Positions 8,641 through 18,506 are shown, numbered from the stretch's first letter. The stretch is 64,000 nt of DNA from Planococcus sp. CP5-4_YE (GCF_019042655.1 NZ_JAHPZO010000009.1:1-64000); one strand, 5' to 3'. The notes: generated from the sequence alone by a model not told the origin. Numbers and translations: made by a program.

Positions 8641-11600
8641 TTACTTTCTGAATTCTATTTGTTTATTATTTTTTATGGCTGCCTTCAATCTTTGAGACAA
8701 GTTTTCAAGATAGAGATCCACTTCTGCTTCTGTTGTTAATGGTGTTGGACTGATTAATTCCAGTACTTGGATAAATTCCTTCTGAACCGGAATTTCAGTT
8801 GGTTCATCCCCATCTTGGATCGTTCCGCCTTCTTGTTCTTTTTGTTCTTTTCTTTTTCTTCGTAACCATTCTTCAAGTTCTCTATTGATTTTATTCTCTG
8901 TTTGAACTTTGAAATTAGAACTTCTAAGGATACTTGATTCCACTCTATGAATGTCCGTATAAGAATCAAGGTCTTCGAGTAAATGTTTATAGAAGTAACT
9001 TATCTCTTGCTTTGTTTCGTTACTGACACCATATTGACTGGAGAAGGAAGTAAGGCTTACCTTATCATCTGCAATTCTATCTTCAGCATTCTTCTTCTTC
9101 TCTAGCAAAACTGTCTTTATGTGCTCTTCAATTTTGTGAACCAATTCAGGTATATCTTTAATCTTTCTGTAAGGAAGCGAATCTTCTAGAATTGATGCTA
9201 GATCTTTCACTGTAGATTCAATTTCTTCCCCATTTAAATAGGCTTGGTTTTCTTTGTATTTTTCGAAGACTGCTAACCCCTGGTCGAAAATTCGAATTTG
9301 ATTGCTGCCAAAAAAGCTTTGGACTAAAACGATATCTTCTTCCCAGTAAGCCAGGTCATCTTCTAATTCTTTCAGTTTTGTAAAAAATGAAGCGTTGTCT
9401 AATCCATTGTGGAATTGAGTAAAATATTCCAGCCCTTTGTCTAAAAGGCTTTTCCCTGGATACTTTTTGCCTTCATATTGACTCTTCAAATCATTTATCT
9501 CGGCAATTTGTTCTTCTATAAGAAATCGCAAATCTTTGACTAATCCATCTTCATCATCAGCTAAATCAGTTTTATTAAAAACATCTTTAGCAACTCGTTT
9601 TGCTGTACGGATTAACGCTTCATCAACTTGTACCCGTTTAAGTATGATTGCTTTCTCCGCTTCAGCAGTCTTACTGAATATGGATACTAAGGTGGTCGTT
9701 TTTTGTTCCGGTTCCAAATATTCGGCATTATAACGCACACGAATACGCTGTTCTTTTAATAATTTTGCAATCATTGCTGCAATGTCCAATTGTCTCCAAC
9801 CATATGGTTTGTCCTGAAATCTATCGTAAATGATTTTTACCCGGACTTGTTTTTGGATGTCATTTTGTAAAGTGATAAAATCGAAGATTTCCTTCTTGGC
9901 TAACTCATTAGGATAGGTTCCAATCGTATCTTCGAAAGAAATTTGGTCATTGTCTGAAGCCAAGATATGGATGAGACCTCTTTCATTCTCCATATGCTCT
10001 TTTACATAATTCAGCTTGGTATAAATATTATCGACTAACATCTTAAACGCCGCATTGAACTTCTCTTTGACAGTGGAACCTTTAATTTCTACTTTGTCCC
10101 CATTAATAAAGAAAGTTCCGCTCTTAATCGCGTCTTCCAATAAAGCACGGCTTCTATTTTTACGTTCACGTGCCTCAGCCGTTTTATTGTTCAAGATATT
10201 TTGAATGTTTTCCGGAAGTTGTGTGATGTTCTTTTTCTTACGGTAACTTTCAATTCTTATTGCTTCTTCAATTTCCTCAACATATAATTCACTGCCGCCG
10301 AGTTTCACAATCATTTCTCCACTGCCACTCGTCATCATCATAAGTTCCTGTTCTGACTTCTGGTAATGGTCAGAAAGCGGTGAAACGATTTGAACGCCAA
10401 TACTTGATGATTGATTGCCGTAATTTTTCTCGTCCATTTTTTGATTGAAAGAGAAAAGGTATTCTGAAGAATAACGGAATCTTTTCTCATCATATAAGTC
10501 TTGGAAAACATAATCGGCTAATTCGCGTTTAACTAATTCTTCATCGACGTTCAAGGTTTTGATTTCACGGTTAATGTCTTGCTCATCATCAGTTAAGAAT
10601 AAATAGAAGTCACCGTTTTTTTGAATCAATGTTTGAGAGATCAGCTTACGAAGTGAAACTTTAATTTTCTCTTTTAACGCCAATTTATCTTCGTCAATGT
10701 TTGTAATCATTAAAGTTGCCAGATTGTCGATATTAGCCGGCAGCTCTTTAATGTATTTCACCATGAACAATACTTTCAATAGTTCCATATTGAAATGATC
10801 ATCTTTTAATGCAGGGTTTTCATACGCACCTTCGATAACCCGCGAAACAGTAGGGTTTAAAAACTCTTTGACAGTCTCATAAAAGGCAGGGAAAGGAATC
10901 AGGAATCCTTCCTCTTCCCCTTTATATCTTAATGCCGTTTCTTTATAAGCAGACAACATAGAACGTTCGCCTTCAGAAAGACTTTTGCCGGAAGAACCGT
11001 GTTTACGAATTTGCTCAAAAACGTTCTGCAGTAATTTAAATTGATAGGGAACAAATGGATAGACATCCGCAAATTCCTGCTCGTTGTCATATCCGCGCAA
11101 ATCAGCAGTGCTTTCACGGAAGCTGATTAAATTTTTCAAAATAGCACTTTTCTCCGGATAAAGCAATTTCAATTTGTCATTCACATAGTTCTTTTTCAAA
11201 AGGATACGCTTTTTCAATACTTCATCTACTGAAATTGAAGAAAGTGAAAGTCTGGTATCAAAACGTCCTTGAATTCGTGAAAAGTCGTCCCCTTTTACTT
11301 TGACAATGCTATCTATGCTTTCCTGTGAAGTGACCATGACCCATGCTTTTCCTTTGGCATGTGTTCCTAGTTCTTCCGTAAGAGTTTGTAGATTCAACAT
11401 CAGGCTTCTGCTATCACCGATATATTGGCCGATTTCATCCACCAGGAATATCAGGTGGAAATTAGGGCCTTTTTGATCGATATACTCTTTTACATCTTTT
11501 GCAAACTTTTCGATGCTGATTTCATAATTATTAACGCCATTATCAAACCAGTTACCAGCAGATTCTTCAGTCATATCTGTGGCTTCCGAAAGTGCAGAGA

Positions 11601-12222
11601 CAATGTAATCTCTATCAAAATAGAAACTGTTACGACGGTCTTCCCACGACTCGCCGGCTAGGTTTTTGAATGATTCTTTGAAAACTTCATATGTACCTTG
11701 CTTATCCAAATATTTTTCCATTTCCGCTACACCAGAAATGTCACCGTAATATCCTCTATGTTCGTAAAATACTTTCATAAATACACGCAGAATTGCATCT
11801 TCTTTTGATTTATTGTCTAGTTGTGCTTTTGCATCAATATTGAAAAGAATCGTCTCTGTTTCAATGCCAGCTGTTCGCTGCATATTCGCTAATACAATTG
11901 GATCCTGAATTTTTTCATCAAAAAAATCTACTGCAGTTCTGTTTTGAATTTCTTTATTTTCTAAAAGGTAGGAAAGTATTTTAAGGAAATGCGATTTACC
12001 CGAACCAAAGAATCCAGAAATCCAGACACCCATTTTATCAGTCGAACCGTTCACGCCTCTTTGATAATTTTCATAGAACTTGGAAAGGTGCTTCTGTAAT
12101 TCCCGAGTAACCACATATTCATCCAATTCTTGATAGATGCTGTCGTCATCAGTTTGAGCAACTTTAATGACTCCGCGAATGTCTCGTTCTATATCTTTCT
12201 GAAACATGTCTTTCAATAACAT
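8641..12222 (-). CDS. brxC: BREX type 1 ATPase BrxC
   Basis: BrxC is the large P-loop ATPase of BREX type 1 (PglY relative). Walker A GFFGSGKS occupies residues 70-77 and a Walker B-like HLIFLVDEIGQYIGDS lies near residue 255. The remaining two thirds is helical with long charged stretches, and the C-terminus holds a Lys/Glu-rich coiled segment (RRKRKEQKEQE). Length 1193 residues is typical. The ATG follows a GGGGG ribosome site, 20 bases after brxB. The protein is expected to act in the cytoplasm in complex with BrxB, PglZ and PglX; that is family knowledge, not visible here. Confidence 0.95.
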   Translation of the reverse strand: MLLKDMFQKDIERDIRGVIKVAQTDDDSIYQELDEYVVTRELQKHLSKFYENYQRGVNGSTDKMGVWISGFFGSGKSHFLKILSYLLENKEIQNRTAVDFFDEKIQDPIVLANMQRTAGIETETILFNIDAKAQLDNKSKEDAILRVFMKVFYEHRGYYGDISGVAEMEKYLDKQGTYEVFKESFKNLAGESWEDRRNSFYFDRDYIVSALSEATDMTEESAGNWFDNGVNNYEISIEKFAKDVKEYIDQKGPNFHLIFLVDEIGQYIGDSRSLMLNLQTLTEELGTHAKGKAWVMVTSQESIDSIVKVKGDDFSRIQGRFDTRLSLSSISVDEVLKKRILLKKNYVNDKLKLLYPEKSAILKNLISFRESTADLRGYDNEQEFADVYPFVPYQFKLLQNVFEQIRKHGSSGKSLSEGERSMLSAYKETALRYKGEEEGFLIPFPAFYETVKEFLNPTVSRVIEGAYENPALKDDHFNMELLKVLFMVKYIKELPANIDNLATLMITNIDEDKLALKEKIKVSLRKLISQTLIQKNGDFYLFLTDDEQDINREIKTLNVDEELVKRELADYVFQDLYDEKRFRYSSEYLFSFNQKMDEKNYGNQSSSIGVQIVSPLSDHYQKSEQELMMMTSGSGEMIVKLGGSELYVEEIEEAIRIESYRKKKNITQLPENIQNILNNKTAEARERKNRSRALLEDAIKSGTFFINGDKVEIKGSTVKEKFNAAFKMLVDNIYTKLNYVKEHMENERGLIHILASDNDQISFEDTIGTYPNELAKKEIFDFITLQNDIQKQVRVKIIYDRFQDKPYGWRQLDIAAMIAKLLKEQRIRVRYNAEYLEPEQKTTTLVSIFSKTAEAEKAIILKRVQVDEALIRTAKRVAKDVFNKTDLADDEDGLVKDLRFLIEEQIAEINDLKSQYEGKKYPGKSLLDKGLEYFTQFHNGLDNASFFTKLKELEDDLAYWEEDIVLVQSFFGSNQIRIFDQGLAVFEKYKENQAYLNGEEIESTVKDLASILEDSLPYRKIKDIPELVHKIEEHIKTVLLEKKKNAEDRIADDKVSLTSFSSQYGVSNETKQEISYFYKHLLEDLDSYTDIHRVESSILRSSNFKVQTENKINRELEEWLRRKRKEQKEQEGGTIQDGDEPTEIPVQKEFIQVLELISPTPLTTEAEVDLYLENLSQRLKAAIKNNKQIEFRK

Positions 12223-12242
12223 AAAATAACCCCCAAATTTAT

Positions 12243-12809
12243 TTAATCAACCAACCGGAATGCACGGTAATAATTATCGTCTTTAAATTTGCCGAATAAA
12301 TGCAAATCCTGCTCACTGTATTCACCTGGATAAAACATGATGACAGGCGTCTTGTCTATGACTTCCTGCAAATTATTTAAGATCGTATGCGAACGGACAA
12401 ACGGGAACACTTTTCCGACACCTGTCAAAATCACAATATCGTGCCCATCCATCTGTTCTTTTATCTTCTGTAAAAATATTTGAGGATTTGCAAACGTAGT
12501 AAGAGCTTTAAACAAAGCGTCTTTCCCTTGTTTTTGCTCCATCTCAAATATTCGGTCGAAGATTTTTTTCTCTTTTGTGATTTCGATAAGCAACTTGTAA
12601 AGATCGAATTCGATTATTTTTCTTTCTGAGCCTTCATAGTTGAATTCCTTTTTTATGTGCTTCACATAATCCCGGACAACCAATTCATCTTCCGGTTTGT
12701 AATCGAATACATAGAAACTGATTTCATTTCCGAGGCCACGTCCCTCGATAAATTTATCTTCTTTGATTTTCGGAATGATCTTGTCGAGCCTCGAATTTAA
12801 ATTAGCCAC
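12243..12809 (-). CDS. brxB: BREX type 1 protein BrxB (DUF1788)
   Basis: A 188-residue protein matching BrxB in size, gene order and sequence character (LNSRLDKIIPKIKEDKFIEG near the N-terminus, DIVILTGVGKVFPFVRSH and a PVIMFYPGEYSE block near the C-terminus). BrxB is a small core BREX protein that is thought to bridge PglZ and BrxC. The start is GTG at 12809, nine bases behind an AGGAGG that overlaps the brxA stop codon, so translation of the two genes is probably coupled. Confidence 0.93.
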   Translation of the reverse strand: MANLNSRLDKIIPKIKEDKFIEGRGLGNEISFYVFDYKPEDELVVRDYVKHIKKEFNYEGSERKIIEFDLYKLLIEITKEKKIFDRIFEMEQKQGKDALFKALTTFANPQIFLQKIKEQMDGHDIVILTGVGKVFPFVRSHTILNNLQEVIDKTPVIMFYPGEYSEQDLHLFGKFKDDNYYRAFRLVD

Positions 12810-12821
12810 AAGCTTTTCCTC

Positions 12822-13436
12822 CTATTCGCCAATGACATGTACATATTTGCTGTCACCAATATCAGTTAAATGGTTTTTTACTCTTTCATCCATGATAATT
12901 CGATTTAATTCTCCTGATTTCATATTCTTTAACATTCCCATATCAATCAGTATTTTCGAATGAACATGTTTAAGTTTTTTAATTGTTTCTTCTGTCCACT
13001 TAGCTATGTTTTCATTCTGTTCCATTTTCATTGTAAAAAATGTGTTGAGATCTTTTTTCTCTAGACTGTAATTGTTCAACTGAAATTTTTCATAAATTAC
13101 TTCTTCCATGAATTCATAGAAAAGTCGATTCGTTTTCATAATTGCATACAAATTAATAGTTTTTCCAACTTCATTTGAATCTTCGATGACCATGTTTCTC
13201 AATGTCTCATCTAAAGCATTAACTCTTCTTAAAACATAAGGGAGACCTCTTTTTAAACTAGAAATTTTTTCATGCTGAAAGAGATTTTCATCTATAACTT
13301 TCTTACGAATTTCTGTATCAGAAAGTCCTGCTTCTTTTAAAATTGCCACTTGTTTAAATTCGTAGAACATGAATGCTGCTCCTGTTAATGCAGAAGTGTA
13401 TTTTAACTCTGTTTCCATTACCATCAGGCCTTTCAT
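12822..13436 (-). CDS. brxA: BREX type 1 protein BrxA (DUF1819)
   Basis: BrxA is a NusB-like DNA-binding helical protein of BREX type 1, about 200 residues. The family block YTSALTGAAFMFYEFKQVA is close to the N-terminus, followed by SDTEIRKKVIDENLFQ. The frame is open to an ATG at 13499, but that would overlap the preceding ORF by 49 bases. The ATG at 13436 has AAGGA seven bases upstream and gives 204 residues, so I chose it. The gene starts 14 bases after the stop of the small ORF upstream and ends 12 bases before brxB. Confidence 0.92.
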   Translation of the reverse strand: MKGLMVMETELKYTSALTGAAFMFYEFKQVAILKEAGLSDTEIRKKVIDENLFQHEKISSLKRGLPYVLRRVNALDETLRNMVIEDSNEVGKTINLYAIMKTNRLFYEFMEEVIYEKFQLNNYSLEKKDLNTFFTMKMEQNENIAKWTEETIKKLKHVHSKILIDMGMLKNMKSGELNRIIMDERVKNHLTDIGDSKYVHVIGE

Positions 13437-13450
13437 AAAACAATCCTTAA

Positions 13451-13684
13451 CTACATTCCTAAAATCTTCCCAACAATAACTAACCTTCTTTTTCCGCAAT
13501 GCTGTTGAATGATTTTAGTGAAGTTATTGTCTTTGATCAATTTTTCTTGGTTATTTTTATGTATAACGCTAATACTTTCAATTAACTTTTGCTCCATAAT
13601 CTCTTCTTTCCAGTAGGCATCTATCAACTGGTTGATTGCTGAAGCAACGTCTCTTTGGGTACGGTAAAATAATTTAACTTCCAC
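13451..13684 (-). CDS. Small protein of unknown function, first gene of the BREX operon
   Basis: A 77-residue ORF (MEVKLFYRTQRDVASAINQL at the start, CGKRRLVIVGKILGM at the end) with a GTG start six bases behind GAGGGG. It is mostly helical and basic toward the C-terminus, with no membrane segment and no HTH that I can recognise. It is the first gene after the promoter and 14 bases before brxA, so it is certainly in the BREX transcript. I recall similar small Bacillota proteins beside BREX but cannot assign a family with confidence. A regulatory or accessory role is only inferred from position. Confidence 0.75.
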   Translation of the reverse strand: MEVKLFYRTQRDVASAINQLIDAYWKEEIMEQKLIESISVIHKNNQEKLIKDNNFTKIIQQHCGKRRLVIVGKILGM

Positions 13685-13720
13685 ATGCTTCCCCTCGCAT
13701 TTAATTTATACTTAGTTCTT

Positions 13721-13748
13721 ATTCTACTTTAGTTTTAGTTGAATGCAA
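13721..13748 (-). promoter_or_regulatory. Likely sigma-A promoter of the BREX operon
   Basis: On the minus strand TTGCAT (-35, 13743-13748) and TAGAAT (-10, 13721-13726) are separated by 16 bases. They lie between the helicase terminator and the first ORF of the operon, giving a leader of about 30 bases. Confidence 0.5.
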
Positions 13749-13761
13749 TCTTGATTTATAT

Positions 13762-13799
13762 AGCAAAAAGGATAGCGACATTCCGCTATCCTTTTTGCT
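13762..13799 (-). terminator. Terminator between the helicase-nuclease gene and the BREX operon
   Basis: A perfect 15-bp inverted repeat (AGCAAAAAGGATAGC at 13762-13776 and its complement at 13785-13799) with an 8-base loop lies 21 bases beyond the helicase stop. The run of T sits inside the stem. It separates the two transcription units. Confidence 0.8.
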
Positions 13800-13819
13800 G
13801 CATATTGTTATCTGAATGA

Positions 13820-16800
13820 CTAGTTTTTATGAGCTACAATATCACCCAGTAACTCACCTTTAATATAATCATCCTCATTTTTCACATGTGGTTCAATCCC
13901 CAATTCATCCAACTGCACCCACAAACTCTCCAGCGCTTTCGTTTTATCAAAGTAGAACTCCCTGCCGCGTACACGCCAGAACTTCCAGCCTGCTCGTTCC
14001 AGGGATTCCTGGCGCCTCATGTCTTCTTCGAATTTCTCTGGGCCGTGCCATTTCTCTCCATCACATTCGACGGCTAGTCGGTCGCGCAGCCCTTCGACGA
14101 CGAGGTCGATGCGGTACTGGCCGACTTTGACTTGCGGTGTGACTTTATAGCCGCGTGCTAGAAGCATACGGAGCACGTCGACTTCAAATGGCGAGTCGCA
14201 TTGCTCTTCCAGATTCGCCATTTGCTCATTCAAGCGAGTCGGGTTCATGCAATAGCTCAGCAAACGGTAGCGCAGGTCTTCCGTATTGAGGTCTTCCAGG
14301 TCCACTGAATGGTACAAGCGCATCTGGTTTTTCGCACGGCTTGCGGCGACGTTGAAGCGTTGCTTGTCCGAAGTTTTGGTCAAGGCCATAAATCTCCGGT
14401 TCGGCGCTGTGACCATGGACAGGAAGATGATGTCGCGTTCGTCCCCTTGCAATGTATATGGATTCCCGCAAATGATCTTGCGCTCTACGAACTCTCGGTC
14501 GCCGATTTCTTGGCGAATTCTTGTTTCCAACAGTTTGTGCTGCTGGTTTCCAAGGAGGGTGATGACACCGAATGTCTGCCCTTTCAATTTCGGATCCTCT
14601 ACCATCTCTGCCATATCGGCGACGATTGCATCGATTTCCGCTTCGTTAATGTCACGCTGCTCACCGATTACGCCGTCGTTTACTTTGATGGCTGTGACAG
14701 GCGGATCGATTTTTTCTTCATCGAGCGGCAAGCGCAACGGGATCATTTCGCCGCCGTAACTCATATCGTTCGAGAACTGGATGATTTCCGGCACGCAGCG
14801 GAAATGCTCGCGTAGCATGAGCTTTCCTTCTTTCGGGAAAGTTTGTTCGGCGATCTCGTAAAGTGACAAGTTGCCATCAAATAAGTCGGCGTTTGGTATG
14901 CCTTTCAAATGGCGGCGCACCAATTCGTAGACATCGTCTTGCTTCGTGCCGATCGATTGCGGGCTGATTTGTTCATCGTCTCCGACGACGACCACTTTCT
15001 TGCCGCGCAGCAGCACATTGACCGCGAACAAATCACATTGGCTGCTCTCATCGAAAATGATGACGTCGAATTTCTCGTTGGTCACCGGGAAGTTTTCCAG
15101 CACTTGGTTGATTGGCATGATCCACACAGGGATGGCACTTTGAGCGGTTTTCATTTCTTCTCTAGCGCCTTGCAAATTGCGCTTGGCGGACTTTCCGCTG
15201 CCTTTACCGAAACGCTTGATGTAGGTTTTCCATGCAGACAAGGCTCGTTTTTCTTCTTCCGTAATCCGTTGCACTTGGTTCTTCCAAGTTGACGCACTGA
15301 CGATTGAGCGGACCAAGCGCTTCTGTTCTTTATGTTCTTCTTCCAGCTGCTTTTTCAACAGCGTGATGTTCATGTCTTTTGTTTCATCGAGCCACGACTG
15401 CAGCTTTTTCAGTTCGAATGCTTCTAGATGGTGTTCAGGTTTCTCGACAGCTGATCCTACAGACAGTTCATACAATTTCGCTGTCAGCGGCAAAGTCTTG
15501 CTGAATTGGCCGAGTAGTTCATAGAAACGGATCGCTTGGGATTTGGTCTGCTGCAATTGCTCTAGCTTGACCAATAACTCGTTCCATTTCACGGCATCTC
15601 TATTGATATAAGCTTCCTTGAATTCCTGCATGACCGGATGCATATCCGTTTGCGCACTCAAGGTTTGCAATTTGCCCAGATCCTGCTTGTACTGTTCTTC
15701 CCATTTCAAGTACTCGATCCGTTTGATGACGAGATCTAAGTCTTTACTTAATTGCTGGCACTCGTCAATTGAATAAAGATCGATCTGGTATAAATTGTAG
15801 CGTGTCAGTTTGGATTTTAATGCTTTGGTCGAATCAGCTGTTTTCATGATGAGCTTCAATTCGTTCAAGCGCTCTTCGAGTAGATGTGGGAAGCGTCTTT
15901 CTTCGACGTCGATTGCTGTATGGCCAATCTCTTCCATATTGGCATTCAATAAGCGTGCGGCTTCTTTCTTCACCCATTCGTGTTCCAAATACATTTCCAG
16001 CACTTCGATGTCGCCGAGCGTTTTGATGGAAGCATCGTTTAATACAGGGTCTTCAAACAAGTATTTCGTTTGCTTGCCTTTGGTCAAAAAGAACAGGAAG
16101 TTCGGCTTTTTGCCGTTTTCAAGCGGCTCTCTCGCAATCGCGACATCCGCTTTTAATTCTTCCGTGCTCTTGTTTGGCAGCTTCACTTGGTATGCAACGA
16201 GTTTATTATAAGAAGCGAATAGTCTTTCATTAGCTCCGGATAGTTTCTCTATGAGCTCACGCCATCTTGCTTCTCGAAGGCCACCTGCTTTAACATCATC
16301 CAAAATCAAACGGAAAGGGCCATTTTCTGTAATGGCAGACATGCCGATGATTTCATCGAGTTCTTTTTGAAGGATTTTGAGTTCATTTTCCTCTAGCGGA
16401 TATTTGTATTTCTCAAGGATTGCCTTGCCTTGTTCATTTGCATGTTCTAATTGCTTTTCTGCATCTAGGAAAGAGGTGAAAGACGAACTGTTTTGGATGT
16501 CAGAACCGACTTCAGGAAGCAGTTGTTGATGCAGCGGCAAGTCTTCTTTTGCCAACTCTTTTTTCAATGCCCATAATTCAGTGAAGTCGACATTGTTTAA
16601 CGGGAAGGTCTGGTCCATCGTCAACTCGTCTTGAATCCAGCTGTAATCGATCTCCGATTCGGCTAGACGTTTTGCTACATCGTATTTGAAGAGTTTTTCT
16701 CCTTTGTATTGGAGAATGGTCCCTTCTTTTTCAGCATATGCTTTTAATTGGTTTTTCAATGTCGCTTCGTCGCGTCTGCTTTGTTTTAAGGCATCTTTGT

Positions 16801-18208
16801 CGCGTGCGATTTCCTTTTCCAGACGATCGACATCAAGTTCGCCCAGCTTCTCGCCGATGACGCGGATCGATTGCTCGATTTCCTGCAATGATTCACGCCC
16901 GCCGCCAAGTACCGGCACGCACAAGTCCCTGATTTCTTGAGGGATTTTGTTTTTCAATACTTTCAACGGGCTTTCTTTTTGGCTGGTGATAAGGATCTTC
17001 TTGCCTTCAGATAAAAAGTGGGAAACCAAGTTTGCAATGGTGTGGGTCTTCCCAGTACCAGGAGGCCCTTGTACAGTTACGCCTTGATGATGCGAAATAC
17101 GCTTGATGATGGCCTTTTGCTGTTCATTGGATTCCAGCGGAAAATAGAGGATATCGTCTTCAAAATTGTTTACTTCCTCGGTTTCCACTGTCGAATTTTC
17201 TTCAGGAGCATTTTCGACTCGTTCACCGATAATGGAAGCAACTGTATCCGACAGCTCCAGTTCATCATTGGCAATGCCGTCAATGATTTGAGTTAAGTCG
17301 TCCCGCAGCACACGTGCATTTTTTGTTCTCAGTGAAAGCATGTGATGAGTATAAACAGATGGATGTTCCATTGGCGTCTTAGCTGTTTGGCCGTCAATGA
17401 ATCTTCCATTAGCATCAAAGGTTTGAATGAATTGCGTGAAGAAGTCATTCATATCGTCAGTAATCTCACGTGTCTGGACGTCTCTCCACAAACCATTGAT
17501 CGTTTGAACATTCGGAATGGATATCCCAGAGAAAATTTCCCGCTCCACAGCAACTGCTTGATCGACGAGTTTCACAGAAATAATCCCTTTTACAGAGTCC
17601 AAATCCAGCTCCACTTTGCTCGTTAATAGCGGCGAACGGATTGTGCCGATTTTTGGGTCTGGATGTTTCCAAGTAAAGAGGCCTTTGCCATAAATGAACT
17701 CCAAGGACTCCCCTTCTTTTTCAAGCTGGGTGATAAGATCAAAAAACTCTTCGTATTTTTCTAAAATGCGTTTTTTCTCTTTCAACTTCTCAGCCCATTC
17801 TTTCCACTGTGCTGTCCAAGTACCATAAGCGTGCATGCGCTTTTTGTCATCGATAAACAGTTCTTCTTTTTTCTCACCATTCGCTGTCTCGACCTGTTTC
17901 CCTACTACATAAGAAGGCTTTTGATTTTCCTTTTTCGGATCAAAGCTCAGCCAGTCTTTAAATATGGCGTGAGGCACTGGAGGTGTCGTGTCTTTCTCAG
18001 TAATTGTCGGCCTGTGGATCTCCATTAAGTTCTCTTCATTATGGCATTCGTCAAATACGAAGCAGCCTTCCAATAGCTTCATGTCATCCAGGTTCCAATT
18101 CTTCTCATATTCCGAGTAATCTCGGATGACTTTCCCGACCAAGTTATTCAATGCAAGCATATACTCGAAGAAATTCTTCGCTTTATCCGTAGCAGTAATG
18201 GTTTCCAA
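13820..18208 (-). CDS. Upf1-like SF1 helicase fused to a C-terminal Vsr-like nuclease (putative defence protein)
   Basis: A 1462-residue multidomain protein. The N-terminal ~350 residues are unassigned. Walker A GPPGTGKTHT lies near residue 380, followed by a long coiled insertion (about 450-950). The DESSQC Walker B-type motif is near 1050 (VIIFDESSQCDLFAVN), and the second RecA half ends in the VAASRAKNQM signature. The last ~100 residues carry a Vsr/PD-(D/E)XK-type nuclease (YRIDLVVEG, then AVECDGEKWHG near 1385). Such helicase-nuclease fusions recur in defence islands. I prefer a TTG start at 18208, six bases after AGAGGTG, over a GTG at 18217 that overlaps the ribosome site. It is not a canonical BREX gene. 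Confidence 0.85.
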   Translation of the reverse strand: METITATDKAKNFFEYMLALNNLVGKVIRDYSEYEKNWNLDDMKLLEGCFVFDECHNEENLMEIHRPTITEKDTTPPVPHAIFKDWLSFDPKKENQKPSYVVGKQVETANGEKKEELFIDDKKRMHAYGTWTAQWKEWAEKLKEKKRILEKYEEFFDLITQLEKEGESLEFIYGKGLFTWKHPDPKIGTIRSPLLTSKVELDLDSVKGIISVKLVDQAVAVEREIFSGISIPNVQTINGLWRDVQTREITDDMNDFFTQFIQTFDANGRFIDGQTAKTPMEHPSVYTHHMLSLRTKNARVLRDDLTQIIDGIANDELELSDTVASIIGERVENAPEENSTVETEEVNNFEDDILYFPLESNEQQKAIIKRISHHQGVTVQGPPGTGKTHTIANLVSHFLSEGKKILITSQKESPLKVLKNKIPQEIRDLCVPVLGGGRESLQEIEQSIRVIGEKLGELDVDRLEKEIARDKDALKQSRRDEATLKNQLKAYAEKEGTILQYKGEKLFKYDVAKRLAESEIDYSWIQDELTMDQTFPLNNVDFTELWALKKELAKEDLPLHQQLLPEVGSDIQNSSSFTSFLDAEKQLEHANEQGKAILEKYKYPLEENELKILQKELDEIIGMSAITENGPFRLILDDVKAGGLREARWRELIEKLSGANERLFASYNKLVAYQVKLPNKSTEELKADVAIAREPLENGKKPNFLFFLTKGKQTKYLFEDPVLNDASIKTLGDIEVLEMYLEHEWVKKEAARLLNANMEEIGHTAIDVEERRFPHLLEERLNELKLIMKTADSTKALKSKLTRYNLYQIDLYSIDECQQLSKDLDLVIKRIEYLKWEEQYKQDLGKLQTLSAQTDMHPVMQEFKEAYINRDAVKWNELLVKLEQLQQTKSQAIRFYELLGQFSKTLPLTAKLYELSVGSAVEKPEHHLEAFELKKLQSWLDETKDMNITLLKKQLEEEHKEQKRLVRSIVSASTWKNQVQRITEEEKRALSAWKTYIKRFGKGSGKSAKRNLQGAREEMKTAQSAIPVWIMPINQVLENFPVTNEKFDVIIFDESSQCDLFAVNVLLRGKKVVVVGDDEQISPQSIGTKQDDVYELVRRHLKGIPNADLFDGNLSLYEIAEQTFPKEGKLMLREHFRCVPEIIQFSNDMSYGGEMIPLRLPLDEEKIDPPVTAIKVNDGVIGEQRDINEAEIDAIVADMAEMVEDPKLKGQTFGVITLLGNQQHKLLETRIRQEIGDREFVERKIICGNPYTLQGDERDIIFLSMVTAPNRRFMALTKTSDKQRFNVAASRAKNQMRLYHSVDLEDLNTEDLRYRLLSYCMNPTRLNEQMANLEEQCDSPFEVDVLRMLLARGYKVTPQVKVGQYRIDLVVEGLRDRLAVECDGEKWHGPEKFEEDMRRQESLERAGWKFWRVRGREFYFDKTKALESLWVQLDELGIEPHVKNEDDYIKGELLGDIVAHKN

Positions 18209-18405
18209 GATGAACACCTCTTTTCATTATTCTAATGTCTCAGCTTCTGTTGACTAGAGAGGCTAATCAATTGATATTTTAATACTATTATTATTATACT
18301 GTGCCTAATTTTACCAACAAGACGGGCTTTTCACAAGGCGGCCTGATAACTTCTGACCGAGAAGCTGAAGTTTCATTTTCACTATAATTGATTGACTCCG
18401 CAATC

Positions 18406-18478
18406 AATATACCGTCATATTTAACGTGAAAAATAGCGGTATATTTTACTGTCAAATGTACATGGAGCTTGCTATAAT
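18406..18478 (+). promoter_or_regulatory. Promoter and candidate operator of the toxin-antitoxin operon
   Basis: TGTCAA (18450-18455) and TATAAT (18473-18478) are 17 bases apart. Just upstream an inverted repeat AATATACCG (18406-18414) / CGGTATATT (18437-18445) frames 22 bases, a plausible site for autorepression by the antitoxin or toxin-antitoxin complex. Confidence 0.6.
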
Positions 18479-18506
18479 TAAAGCAAATATAAAGGAGTTG
18501 AACCTT

